Below are positions 1-6,039 of a stretch of DNA of 13,149 nt, one piece after another. Made by a program: the position numbers and the translations under genes. Below the pieces are notes generated by a model, which saw nothing but the letters and a program-made list of their open reading frames with translations, did no database searches and had not been told where the DNA came from. Location: assembly GCA_016650435.1 (NCBI GenBank), contig JAENVT010000056.1:1-13149 (forward strand), read 5' to 3'. This DNA comes from Ilumatobacteraceae bacterium. Its GTDB lineage: Bacteria > Actinomycetota > Acidimicrobiia > Acidimicrobiales > Ilumatobacteraceae. Within the stretch, counting starts at the first letter, position 1; every line of letters starts with the position of its first letter.

Positions 1-957
1 GCGATCCCAGTCGGTAGCGATCAACTGCGGTTTGGTCGCGGACGTGCCGTCATCGCTCAGGTCGACGATCCCAAGGTGCGCGTCGGGTGGCTCAGTCGTA
101 CTCGATCTCGTCGCCGTGACGAATGCCAGATGTGACCCGTCCGGCGACACAGCCGGCATCAAGTACTCGTGCTCCGGGTCGGACAGCAGCTCGACGCGTC
201 GACCAGATGCGGCGTCGATGGCAATGATTCCGAGACGATCCGAGCCGCCGCGCTCGACGACGCTCCATGCGGCGTACACAGTTTTTCCGTCCGGTGTTAT
301 CGACCACGACACTTCGTCGGTTCCGAGCGCTGTGCCGACGTGACCGGTGAGGTCGCGCAGTTGAATCGTCTCGACGCCGTCGCCCGGTGCGTCGCCGACC
401 ATAAGGCGGGGAGTGTCGGGACCCAGATCGTGGTCCCAGAACCGGATCGGGTAGGTCTCGTGGAGGATCGCGCTGACCTTGTTGTCCTTGCGCGCCGAAC
501 GGCGCCTCTTGTCATCCTCGGCGGTGATCGAACCGGGGAGTGTTTCGGAGCTGACGACGATCGTGCCGCTGTCGCTGGCGACCACGACACCGCCGACTCC
601 ACCTGGCCGAGTCGCCAGGACGCCGGCCTCACCACCACCGGCCGGCAGGCGCCACAGCGCCGACACGGGTTCGTCATCCGATCCGTCGGGATCCGGTCGT
701 TCTGAGACGAACAACAGTGACCCGTCGGGAAGGAACGCCGCCCCGCTCTCGCCCTTCGCACTGCGGGTCAGCCGGCGAGCGGGGAATTGACCCTCGGGAT
801 CGACCCCCCACAGCGAGGTCACGTATCGGGTCCGCTTGGGATCGAGAGCGTTCATCGACACCACAAGTCGCGTGCCGTCGATTGACAGCGCCAACCCCCC
901 GAGGCGCGGCAAGGCGATGTATTCGTCGAGATCGTGGAACGGAGTCGCGGCGGTCAC
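1..957 (-). CDS. S9 family (prolyl oligopeptidase type) serine peptidase, N-terminal propeller part; 3' end cut by window edge
   Basis: An open frame runs from a GTG at 957 to the left edge without a stop (319 codons), so the gene is partial. The protein starts MTAATPFHDLDEYIALPRL and then shows repeated propeller blades with 'SxDGTRLV', 'FLPDGSLLFVSER' and 'VSPDGSHLAF' type motifs. This is the beta-propeller of the acylaminoacyl-peptidase/DPP-like S9 family, which gates access to a C-terminal alpha/beta hydrolase with a Ser-Asp-His triad. That catalytic domain would lie left of the window and is not seen. An in-frame TAG at about 1009-1011, which is also the stop of the methyltransferase upstream, limits the start, and GTG 957 is the only early start codon. 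There is no clear Shine-Dalgarno sequence. It is the last visible gene of the minus-strand operon, 51 nt after the methyltransferase. The family call is good; the substrate is unknown. Confidence 0.85.
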   Translation of the reverse strand, partial: MTAATPFHDLDEYIALPRLGGLALSIDGTRLVVSMNALDPKRTRYVTSLWGVDPEGQFPARRLTRSAKGESGAAFLPDGSLLFVSERPDPDGSDDEPVSALWRLPAGGGEAGVLATRPGGVGGVVVASDSGTIVVSSETLPGSITAEDDKRRRSARKDNKVSAILHETYPIRFWDHDLGPDTPRLMVGDAPGDGVETIQLRDLTGHVGTALGTDEVSWSITPDGKTVYAAWSVVERGGSDRLGIIAIDAASGRRVELLSDPEHEYLMPAVSPDGSHLAFVTATRSSTTEPPDAHLGIVDLSDDGTSATKPQLIATDWDR

Positions 958-1008
958 GCCAACGTTGCTATCACGGCTGGGACGGCCTTCGTTCGATCCC
1001 GAAAGGTT

Positions 1009-1767
1009 CTATGCGACTCCGCAGGCGGCCCAGGCCAGCGCGGTCAACGTGAAGGGTGGCGCCGGCAGCATCTCGCGGCACAGCTCCCGGAGCCGCGCTT
1101 GACCGGTCGCGTCGAGATTGGTAACACACTTGCCCGCTGGACCGACGCCGAGCGTATACGGCTCCCACCACTCATCGAAGGTTTCATGGACGACACTGAC
1201 CGACAGGGTGCTGTCTTCGATGTCGGCCAGACCGGCCTCGCCGAACAGCTGGGCGAGGTGACCCTCGCGAGCGCCGGCCAACCCGGACTCAGTCCTGACA
1301 TCGGGGTCGAGCTGTCGTGCCGCCTCCCAAAAGACCCCGAGTGGGCCCTTGCCGCCTTCGTGGTCCCAGACGCACGCTGCCACGACGCCCCCGCTGCGGG
1401 TAACGCGGCCCATCTCGCGCAGTCCCGCGACGGGATCGGCCATGAAGTGCACAACGAGTTGCGCCAACGAACTGTCGAACGACGCATCCGCGAATGGGAG
1501 ATCCTCTGCGGCCGCTTGCTGAACGGTGACAGTCGGGTGGCGCTCCCGAACTGCGGCGACGAACGATTCTGAAGGATCGACCGCGGAAACGTTGGCCGGT
1601 TCCAGCCGTCTGACCAGCTCGGCCGTCAGCGCCCCAGGGCCGCAACCCACATCGAGCGCTCGTTGCCCAGCGGCGACTGCGGCAAAGTCTGCGAAGAGTG
1701 GTGCCAGGGGAGTGGAGTACCGGCCCATGAATCGGTCATAGGCGCCAGCGGCGACGTTGAAGCTCAC
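1009..1767 (-). CDS. Class I SAM-dependent methyltransferase (Methyltransf_11 type)
   Basis: This is a 252-aa protein from the GTG at 1767. The SAM-binding motif I, ALDVGCGPGALTAEL, is at residues 37-51. The acidic residue after strand 2 is D64 in SAVDPS, the motif II-like AAAEDLPFADASFD is at 85-98, and a post-motif GGVVAACVWD lies near 127-135. The N-terminus (AAGAYDRFMGRYSTPLAPLFADF) is typical of UbiE/biotin-synthesis-like class I methyltransferases that act on small molecules. The target cannot be read from the sequence. A TTG at 1773 would add two residues (MFV...), but GTG 1767 gives the more usual MSFNVAAGAYD start. The gene begins 9 nt after the amidotransferase stop, so translation is probably coupled. 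The enzyme class is confident, the substrate open. Confidence 0.88.
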   Translation of the reverse strand: MSFNVAAGAYDRFMGRYSTPLAPLFADFAAVAAGQRALDVGCGPGALTAELVRRLEPANVSAVDPSESFVAAVRERHPTVTVQQAAAEDLPFADASFDSSLAQLVVHFMADPVAGLREMGRVTRSGGVVAACVWDHEGGKGPLGVFWEAARQLDPDVRTESGLAGAREGHLAQLFGEAGLADIEDSTLSVSVVHETFDEWWEPYTLGVGPAGKCVTNLDATGQARLRELCREMLPAPPFTLTALAWAACGVA

Positions 1768-1776
1768 GAACAAACG

Positions 1777-2493
1777 CTACGCGCGTCTGGCGCGTACTTG
1801 GCGAACGAGGTCCTCGAACAGGGCGAGGTGATCGCCGCGATGACGCAACAATTCGGGGTGCCATTGCACGCCGAGCACTGCGGGCGCGGCTTCGAGCTCG
1901 ATCGCTTCGATGTGACCGTCATGATTGTGGGCAACGGCTCGAACGCCGCCGCCGAGGCGATCGATGACCTGGTGGTGCATCGAGTTGACGCCAATCGCGG
2001 AAGTACCGAGGATGGTGGCCAACCGTGACGTCGGGTCGATCTCGACGTCGTGAACGTCTTCGTTGTACATGTCGACGCGCATGTGCTCGTCGACATGCTG
2101 GACGAGGGTGCCGCCCATCGCGACGTTGAGCACCTGAATGCCGCGGCATGTTGCCAGCGTCGGCACGTTGGAGTCGACCGCGGCGCGCGTGATTGCCAAA
2201 TCGGCTGCATCGCGCACTAGATCGGTCGCGCCGAGCCGAGGGTCGGCCGGCGCCTCGTAGTTGATCGGGTCAACGTCGGCGCCGCCGGTGATGATCAGTG
2301 CGTCGACCATCGCGAGCATCGCCGCAGCATCGTCGGGGTCGACCACGGGGAGCAGCACCGGCATTGCCCCTGCCTTGCGAACCGCCTTCACGTATGGCGC
2401 ACTGACGACGTAGTGCAGCGACCCGTCACCTTCTGCGGGCACGACCATTTCCATGTGGGCGGTGATGCCGATCCGAACCGGTCGCGACGACAT
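1777..2493 (-). CDS. Class I glutamine amidotransferase, gamma-glutamyl-gamma-aminobutyrate hydrolase family (Peptidase C26)
   Basis: This 238-aa protein has the length typical of PuuD-like hydrolases. The nucleophile elbow LATCRGIQVLNVAMGGTL carries C116, and GVQWHPE at 208-214 carries the catalytic H212 and E214. Other family marks are DALIITGGADVDP (64-76) and NSMHHQ (170-175). PuuD-type enzymes cleave the gamma-glutamyl bond of gamma-Glu-GABA or similar compounds in the cytoplasm, freeing glutamate. The ATG at 2493 lies 3 nt after the stop of the glutamine synthetase-like gene, so a gamma-glutamyl ligase and a gamma-glutamyl hydrolase are translated back to back. This is the arrangement of mycobacterial Rv2860c-Rv2859c and of Puu pathways. 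The true substrate (GABA derivative, polyamine or other amine) is inferred from context only. Confidence 0.9.
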   Translation of the reverse strand: MSSRPVRIGITAHMEMVVPAEGDGSLHYVVSAPYVKAVRKAGAMPVLLPVVDPDDAAAMLAMVDALIITGGADVDPINYEAPADPRLGATDLVRDAADLAITRAAVDSNVPTLATCRGIQVLNVAMGGTLVQHVDEHMRVDMYNEDVHDVEIDPTSRLATILGTSAIGVNSMHHQVIDRLGGGVRAVAHNHDGHIEAIELEAAPAVLGVQWHPELLRHRGDHLALFEDLVRQVRARRA

Positions 2494-2496
2494 CTG

Positions 2497-3882
2497 TCAG
2501 ACGATCTCGAAGAGTCGGTCGAGTTCCCACTGCGTGACGGTCGTTGCCATCGGGTCGCCGCCAGTGGTGTGGAACATCAGCCACTCCCATCGGCGAGTGT
2601 TGACCCAGTAATCGCAGAACTCCGAGCCCAACACGCTGCGTAACACGACATCGGATGTCATCGCGTCCGCTGCCTTGGAGATCGTGTTGGGCAGGTGCGG
2701 GTACCCGGCCGGAAGGCCCCACCCGGTGACTCCCAATGGCGCAGGTGGCTTGATCGACTGCTCGATCCCAGCGATCCCGCCGGCCAACACCGCGGCCAGC
2801 ACGAGGTACGGATTGGCGTCGCCGCCGGCAACTCGGTTCTCGATGCGAGCCGCCTTCGGCGACCGCGACAGCACTCGCACGGCGGCGGACTTGTCGTCCT
2901 CGCCCCACGACGCAACCGTCGGGGCCGCAGCAAAGCCGATCACCCGCCGGAACGAGTTGATGTTCGGACAGAAGATCGACATCGCCGCCGGCATGGTGGC
3001 GATCAAGCCCCCGATCCAATGCAGTGTCAACTCCGACAGATCGTGACCATCTGGCGCGTAGAACATCGGCTCGCCATCACGAGCGAGTGAATGATGCACA
3101 TGCAGTCCGTTGCCGTATTCGTGGCTGGGCTTGGCCATGAAGGTCACCGAGCACCGTTGCTCTAGAGCGACTTCGCGCAACACCTGCTTGATGCGGATCA
3201 CCCGGTCGCATGCAGTGACCGGATCGGCAGGGTCGAGGTTGAGTTCGAACTGACCTGGGGCGGCCTCGTCGTGCCAGCCCTCGATCGGAATACCAAGACC
3301 ATCGAGGCGCTGCAGCACGACGTCGAGGAACTGCAACTGTTGACGGGAGTTGAAATGCAGGTATCCGAGCGGCGCCGGGTGTGACATGGGGGTGAGATCT
3401 TGATGTCTCTTCGCTCGAGCGTCGGCGTACGACTCGCGGAACACCATCACTTCAATTTCGAACGCGGCCTTCGCGGTCAATCCATGGCCGGCGAGTCGGC
3501 TGGTGATGTTGCGCAGCTTCGAGCGCGGACACACCGGCACCGAGTTGCCTTCGAGGTCGACGATGTCGCAGATCACGTTTGCCGTGCCGGGTCGATCGGG
3601 CGCGGCAACGAGCGTCGACAGATCAGGCCGCTGATGGAAATCACCGAGCGCTTCGCGTCTCCAGTCGTCCCACCACACCAGGAAGGGCGTGCCACCGATG
3701 TCGTAGCCGAGCACGAACTCGGTGATCGCGTTGCCGAGCGGCAGAGACGACAAGAACTTGCGCGTCGACAGGTGCTTGCCGATGACCAGGCCGTCGATCG
3801 AGATGCCCTCGGTCTTGACCCAGGCGATGTTGTGTTCGTCCAGCCAGGTCGCTGTCTGCTGGGCGTCCAATTGGGAGTCCAT
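2497..3882 (-). CDS. Glutamine synthetase family protein (GlnA3/GlnA4/PuuA-like gamma-glutamyl-amine ligase)
   Basis: This 461-aa protein carries glutamine synthetase active-site motifs: FEIEV (141-145, Glu metal ligands), EAAPGQFELNL (206-216), GNGLHVHHSL (257-266), NSFRR (309-313, in place of NSYKR) and RIENRVAGGDANPYL (346-360). The N-terminal beta-grasp contains SIDGLVIGKHLS. The divergent motifs and the adjacent gamma-Glu hydrolase point to a gamma-glutamylamine ligase rather than housekeeping GlnA; no C-terminal NLY adenylylation motif is seen. The start is ATG 3882. A GGCGGAG ribosome site lies 7 nt upstream of it but only 1 nt from the other ATG at 3888. The 3888 ATG overlaps the previous stop as ATGA, so re-initiation there (463 aa) is the alternative. 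An in-frame extension to 4170 overlaps the upstream gene and is not coding. The amine substrate is not determined. Confidence 0.9.
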   Translation of the reverse strand: MDSQLDAQQTATWLDEHNIAWVKTEGISIDGLVIGKHLSTRKFLSSLPLGNAITEFVLGYDIGGTPFLVWWDDWRREALGDFHQRPDLSTLVAAPDRPGTANVICDIVDLEGNSVPVCPRSKLRNITSRLAGHGLTAKAAFEIEVMVFRESYADARAKRHQDLTPMSHPAPLGYLHFNSRQQLQFLDVVLQRLDGLGIPIEGWHDEAAPGQFELNLDPADPVTACDRVIRIKQVLREVALEQRCSVTFMAKPSHEYGNGLHVHHSLARDGEPMFYAPDGHDLSELTLHWIGGLIATMPAAMSIFCPNINSFRRVIGFAAAPTVASWGEDDKSAAVRVLSRSPKAARIENRVAGGDANPYLVLAAVLAGGIAGIEQSIKPPAPLGVTGWGLPAGYPHLPNTISKAADAMTSDVVLRSVLGSEFCDYWVNTRRWEWLMFHTTGGDPMATTVTQWELDRLFEIV

Positions 3883-3884
3883 GG

Positions 3885-4523
3885 TCATTCTCCGCCAAGC
3901 ATCCAGGCCAGCGATCGACCTGTCAGCTCGGCAAGGTGGGCGAGCTTGCCGACCGCGAAGATCTTGCCGTCGAGCAGATCCTGGCCCAGCACCGTGTTGC
4001 CGCAAAAGACGTTCAGCAGCGCGTGCTCGCTGCCGTGCAGTTCGTACTCCACGGGCGAATCGCCGAGCGTCAGTTCTGATCCGTCGTCGGTGCAGACGAC
4101 CCTGATCGATTTGGGGACGCCGGGACGTGCGGTCGCGAACGTGAAGAAGCGTTCGGCCTCCTCCTGCCATGTGCCGTGCGGCGGTTCGAGCAGCTTGCCG
4201 ACGGTCAAGGCCAGCTTCAGATGTCGCGCCGCGCCGGTGACCTTCGGCTTCGGTGGCTTCTCGTCGGACATGGTGTTGACGTCGGCGGCGATCACCACGT
4301 CGGCATCGCCGGACACACCGCGCACCACGGTGACGCCACCATTGCCGAACCGCATCGTTGCGGCCTGCGGATCGACGGTCGACCGCAGCGCGACATTGCC
4401 TGTTGTCTTCCCGATCGCGGCAGCGAGCTTTGGAGTGCGGGCTGCTCGTCGCAACGTCGCGGCCAATATCAGCACGATCGGCACAGGGTCCGGTTCGACA
4501 TCGATACGCGCTGGCTCGGTCAT
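3885..4523 (-). CDS. SCP2-like (sterol carrier protein fold) hypothetical protein
   Basis: This 212-aa cytoplasmic protein has no signal peptide. The stretch VALRSTVDPQAATMRFGNGG then GDADVVIAAD (about 45-81) resembles the strand pattern of SCP2 sterol-carrier domains. The C-terminal HALLNVFCGNTVLGQDLL and KIFAVGKLAHLAELTGRSL (about 167-205) matches the SCP2-type 'G.l.v.G....L..l' helix-loop. The two stretches may be two half-domains. SCP2 domains bind lipids or acyl-CoA in a hydrophobic tunnel, but no catalytic residue is evident and the role here is unknown. The start is ATG 4523, which leaves 16 nt after the upstream stop; an in-frame start at 4577 would overlap that gene by 38 nt. The stop TGA overlaps an ATG of the ligase gene (ATGA), implying coupled translation and perhaps shared function. 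The fold call is moderate, made by pattern only. Confidence 0.7.
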   Translation of the reverse strand: MTEPARIDVEPDPVPIVLILAATLRRAARTPKLAAAIGKTTGNVALRSTVDPQAATMRFGNGGVTVVRGVSGDADVVIAADVNTMSDEKPPKPKVTGAARHLKLALTVGKLLEPPHGTWQEEAERFFTFATARPGVPKSIRVVCTDDGSELTLGDSPVEYELHGSEHALLNVFCGNTVLGQDLLDGKIFAVGKLAHLAELTGRSLAWMLGGE

Positions 4524-4539
4524 GGGCGCAGAGGCTACG

Positions 4540-4845
4540 TTACGTTCGGCGCCGCGCGGCTTTGGAGGCGGGAGCATCGCCCCACAAGGCCAACTGTTCC
4601 CACGTGATTGCTACGTCGCTGACCAGCTGCCAGGTCAATCGGCCGCGGCCGCCGGGGCGGCGCACTTCCACGCGTTCGGGTCGCAAGCTGCGCGCCGCGC
4701 CGTTTGCGTCGTGGATCGTGATGCTGCCGTCGCTGGCGACACCCGACATCTTGCCGACCAGCCAGCGCCCGCCATCCACCTTGCGGAAGCGAACCGGCTC
4801 GCCAGTGGTCAGGCGCAACTGGGCGAGCACATCTGTGTCGGACAT
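4540..4845 (-). CDS. Conserved hypothetical protein, small beta-barrel-like
   Basis: This is a 101-aa basic protein. The first 60 residues (LRLTTGEPVRFRKVDGG, then RWLVGKMSGVASDGSITIHD) alternate short strands with turns, like an SH3/Tudor-type small barrel. The rest (about 60-90) has RPGGRGRLTWQLVSDVAITWEQLALW. There is no signal peptide, membrane segment or catalytic motif. I do not recognise a named family. Its ATG at 4845 starts 9 nt after the SDR stop, and the next gene follows 16 nt after its TAA, so it is an operon member rather than chance reading. High third-position GC supports coding. It may be a small accessory or nucleic-acid-binding factor, but that is only shape-based inference. 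Confidence 0.7.
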   Translation of the reverse strand: MSDTDVLAQLRLTTGEPVRFRKVDGGRWLVGKMSGVASDGSITIHDANGAARSLRPERVEVRRPGGRGRLTWQLVSDVAITWEQLALWGDAPASKAARRRT

Positions 4846-4854
4846 TGTCAGCGC

Positions 4855-5658
4855 TCAATCGCCCATGATCCGGGCCTGCAGCTTGCGCATGCCGGCTAGC
4901 CAACGGTCGTAGTCACCGGTCTTTCGTTGCAGGTAGGTGAGCACCTCGGGGTGAGGAAGGATGAGGAATGTCTCGGCACGGATCACGGCGACAGCGACCT
5001 CGGCGACATCGTCGGGCTCTAGCACCGCGCCGGCGGCACGCACTACGTCGCCGGCGTTGTTTGAATTGATCGGCCCGCTGTTGAGCATGTTGGTGTTGAC
5101 GCCCTGCGGACACAGGCAACTGACCTTCACGCCGCGGGCGCCGTAGGTGATGCTCATCCATTCGGCAAAGGACACCGCCGCGTGCTTTGTCAGCGAATAT
5201 GGCGCCGAGCCGATCTGGCTCAGCAGGCCGGCGGCGGACGCCGTCGCACAGAAGTAGCCGTCGCCGCGGGCCAGCCATCCCGGTAGGAGGTACTTTGCCG
5301 CCCAACGGTGAGCATGGACATTGACATCGAAGGCCAGCTCCCATTCCTCCTCGGCTGTCGTGAGGTCGGTGCCAACCGCGACGCCGGCGTTGGCGAAGAA
5401 CAGATCGATCGGTCCGAACGCTTCTTCTGCTGCGGCGACAAGATGCTGGTTGCCGGCCTCCGTGCCGATGTCGACCGGCACGGCGATGGCGCTGCCCGGT
5501 TTGACCTGGTTGAGCTCGGCAACCACGGCCGCCAGCGAGTCAGCCTGGCGATCGGAAGCGACGACGCGGGCACCGTCACGGTGAAATCGTTTGGCAAGCG
5601 CCCGCCCGATCCCATTCGCGGCTCCGGTGACAACAACATTTCGTCCATCGAATTCCAT
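4855..5658 (-). CDS. SDR family NAD(P)-dependent oxidoreductase
   Basis: This 267-aa classical short-chain dehydrogenase has the cofactor loop TGAANGIG at 11-18, with D36 after strand 2 (VVASDRQ) favouring NAD(H) over NADP(H). VDIG is at 62-65, FANAG at 88-92 and the active-site N113 in DVNV. Catalytic S141 is in TASAAG, with Y154 and K158 in YSLTK. LCPQGVNTNML (182-192) is the post-catalytic PG-motif region, with Q replacing the usual small residue. It oxidises or reduces an alcohol/carbonyl substrate that is not identifiable from the sequence. It is the first gene of the minus-strand operon. No Shine-Dalgarno sequence is seen, but TACCAT lies 8 nt upstream of the ATG, so transcription may start at or near the start codon. 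Mycobacterial glnA4 clusters also carry an SDR, which supports a role in the same amine pathway. Confidence 0.92.
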   Translation of the reverse strand: MEFDGRNVVVTGAANGIGRALAKRFHRDGARVVASDRQADSLAAVVAELNQVKPGSAIAVPVDIGTEAGNQHLVAAAEEAFGPIDLFFANAGVAVGTDLTTAEEEWELAFDVNVHAHRWAAKYLLPGWLARGDGYFCATASAAGLLSQIGSAPYSLTKHAAVSFAEWMSITYGARGVKVSCLCPQGVNTNMLNSGPINSNNAGDVVRAAGAVLEPDDVAEVAVAVIRAETFLILPHPEVLTYLQRKTGDYDRWLAGMRKLQARIMGD

Positions 5659-5666
5659 CGCCCAAG

Positions 5667-5672
5667 ATGGTA
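5667..5672 (-). promoter_or_regulatory. Candidate -10 element (TACCAT) for the SDR operon
   Basis: On the minus strand TACCAT, which fits the actinobacterial TANNNT -10, ends 8 nt before the SDR ATG. No Shine-Dalgarno sequence lies between, so a leaderless or near-leaderless transcript is suggested. No convincing -35 is visible. Motif-only call. Confidence 0.35.
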
Positions 5673-5705
5673 GGCGTCACACCGCGCGAAGAGAGTGGTT
5701 GCCGG

Positions 5706-5711
5706 TACGAT
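5706..5711 (+). promoter_or_regulatory. Candidate -10 element (TACGAT) for the 53-aa gene
   Basis: TACGAT fits the TANNNT -10 pattern and lies about 70 nt before the plus-strand ATG at 5780, giving a predicted 5' UTR of about 60 nt. It sits back to back with the minus-strand TACCAT at 5667-5672 in the 121-nt divergent gap. No clear -35. Weak, motif-only evidence. Confidence 0.25.
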
Positions 5712-5763
5712 GCCATACAGGAGCCTCCCGGGCGAGTTACGGTCTCGGTAGGAGCAAAGTAGC

Positions 5764-5770
5764 GGAGGAG
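5764..5770 (+). promoter_or_regulatory. Strong Shine-Dalgarno (GGAGGAG)
   Basis: GGAGGAG ends 9 nt before the ATG at 5780. It is the clearest ribosome binding site in the window and fixes the start of the small gene, ruling out the in-frame ATG at 5591, which lies inside the antisense SDR gene. Confidence 0.75.
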
Positions 5771-5779
5771 ACATCACCG

Positions 5780-5941
5780 ATGACCGACACCAAGGAAGCA
5801 GTCATCACGGAAGCCTTGAGCGTGATCGACAAGGCTCTCGCGCAGATGTTGCGTCGCGAGTTGGTGTCATCCGGCGAAGTCACCGATGTGTTGCTCGACG
5901 TCCGTACGTTGCTCACGTTGCCCGCCCCCGTCGAGGGCTGA
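5780..5941 (+). CDS. Small hypothetical protein (53 aa)
   Basis: A 53-aa reading frame starts MTDTKEAVITEALSVIDKAL and ends in LLTLPAPVEG. It is rich in Ala, Leu, Val, Glu and Asp with a heptad-like hydrophobic spacing over residues 5-45. Two amphipathic helices with a turn at about S30-S31-G32 are likely. There is no signal peptide, membrane segment or cysteine. I recognise no family. Coding is supported by a strong Shine-Dalgarno sequence at 5764-5770, ATG start and high third-position GC. It stands alone on the plus strand, divergent from the SDR operon and convergent with the acyltransferase. A small regulatory or scaffold protein is possible, but nothing in the sequence shows it. Confidence 0.7.
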   Translation: MTDTKEAVITEALSVIDKALAQMLRRELVSSGEVTDVLLDVRTLLTLPAPVEG

Positions 5942-5946
5942 AACCC

Positions 5947-6039
5947 TTACGCCAAGATCAGATCGGCTATCGGAGTGTTTCCGGACACCCCGGGGTGGCT
6001 ACAAACACTCGAAGGTTCTTACGCGGAGATCAGGTCGGC
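5947..6039. repeat. Short imperfect direct repeat flanking the hairpin
   Basis: Positions 5947-5967 and 6019-6039 share TTACGC, two variable bases, AGATCAG, one variable base and TCGGC, i.e. 18 of 21 positions identical at a 72-nt offset. The right copy is the last codons and stop of the acyltransferase (ADLISA-stop on the minus strand). The left copy would read ADLILA-stop. No similarity extends beyond the 21 nt. Confidence 0.55.
5973..6010. terminator. Hairpin between convergent genes, possible bidirectional terminator
   Basis: GAGTGTTT at 5973-5980 pairs perfectly with AAACACTC at 6003-6010. Inside lies the palindrome CACCCCGGGGTG (5985-5996), separated by mismatched internal-loop bases. 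It sits 32 nt after the stop of the plus-strand 53-aa gene and 9 nt after the stop of the minus-strand acyltransferase, where a shared terminator is expected. There is no T-tract on either side, so it would be a non-canonical (actinobacterial-style) terminator. Confidence 0.5.

Noticed and set aside
3889..4170. N-terminal extension of the glutamine synthetase-like protein
   Set aside because: Arg-rich out-of-frame reading of the SCP2-like gene; the ribosome site at about 3890-3896 and family alignment place the start at 3882/3888.
3400..4899. Plus-strand 499-aa open frame
   Set aside because: Antisense across the ligase, SCP2-like and hypothetical genes, all with clear motifs or operon spacing on the minus strand; typical high-GC shadow.
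5591..5779. N-terminal extension of the 53-aa protein
   Set aside because: The start at 5591 lies within the antisense SDR gene and ignores the strong Shine-Dalgarno sequence before ATG 5780.
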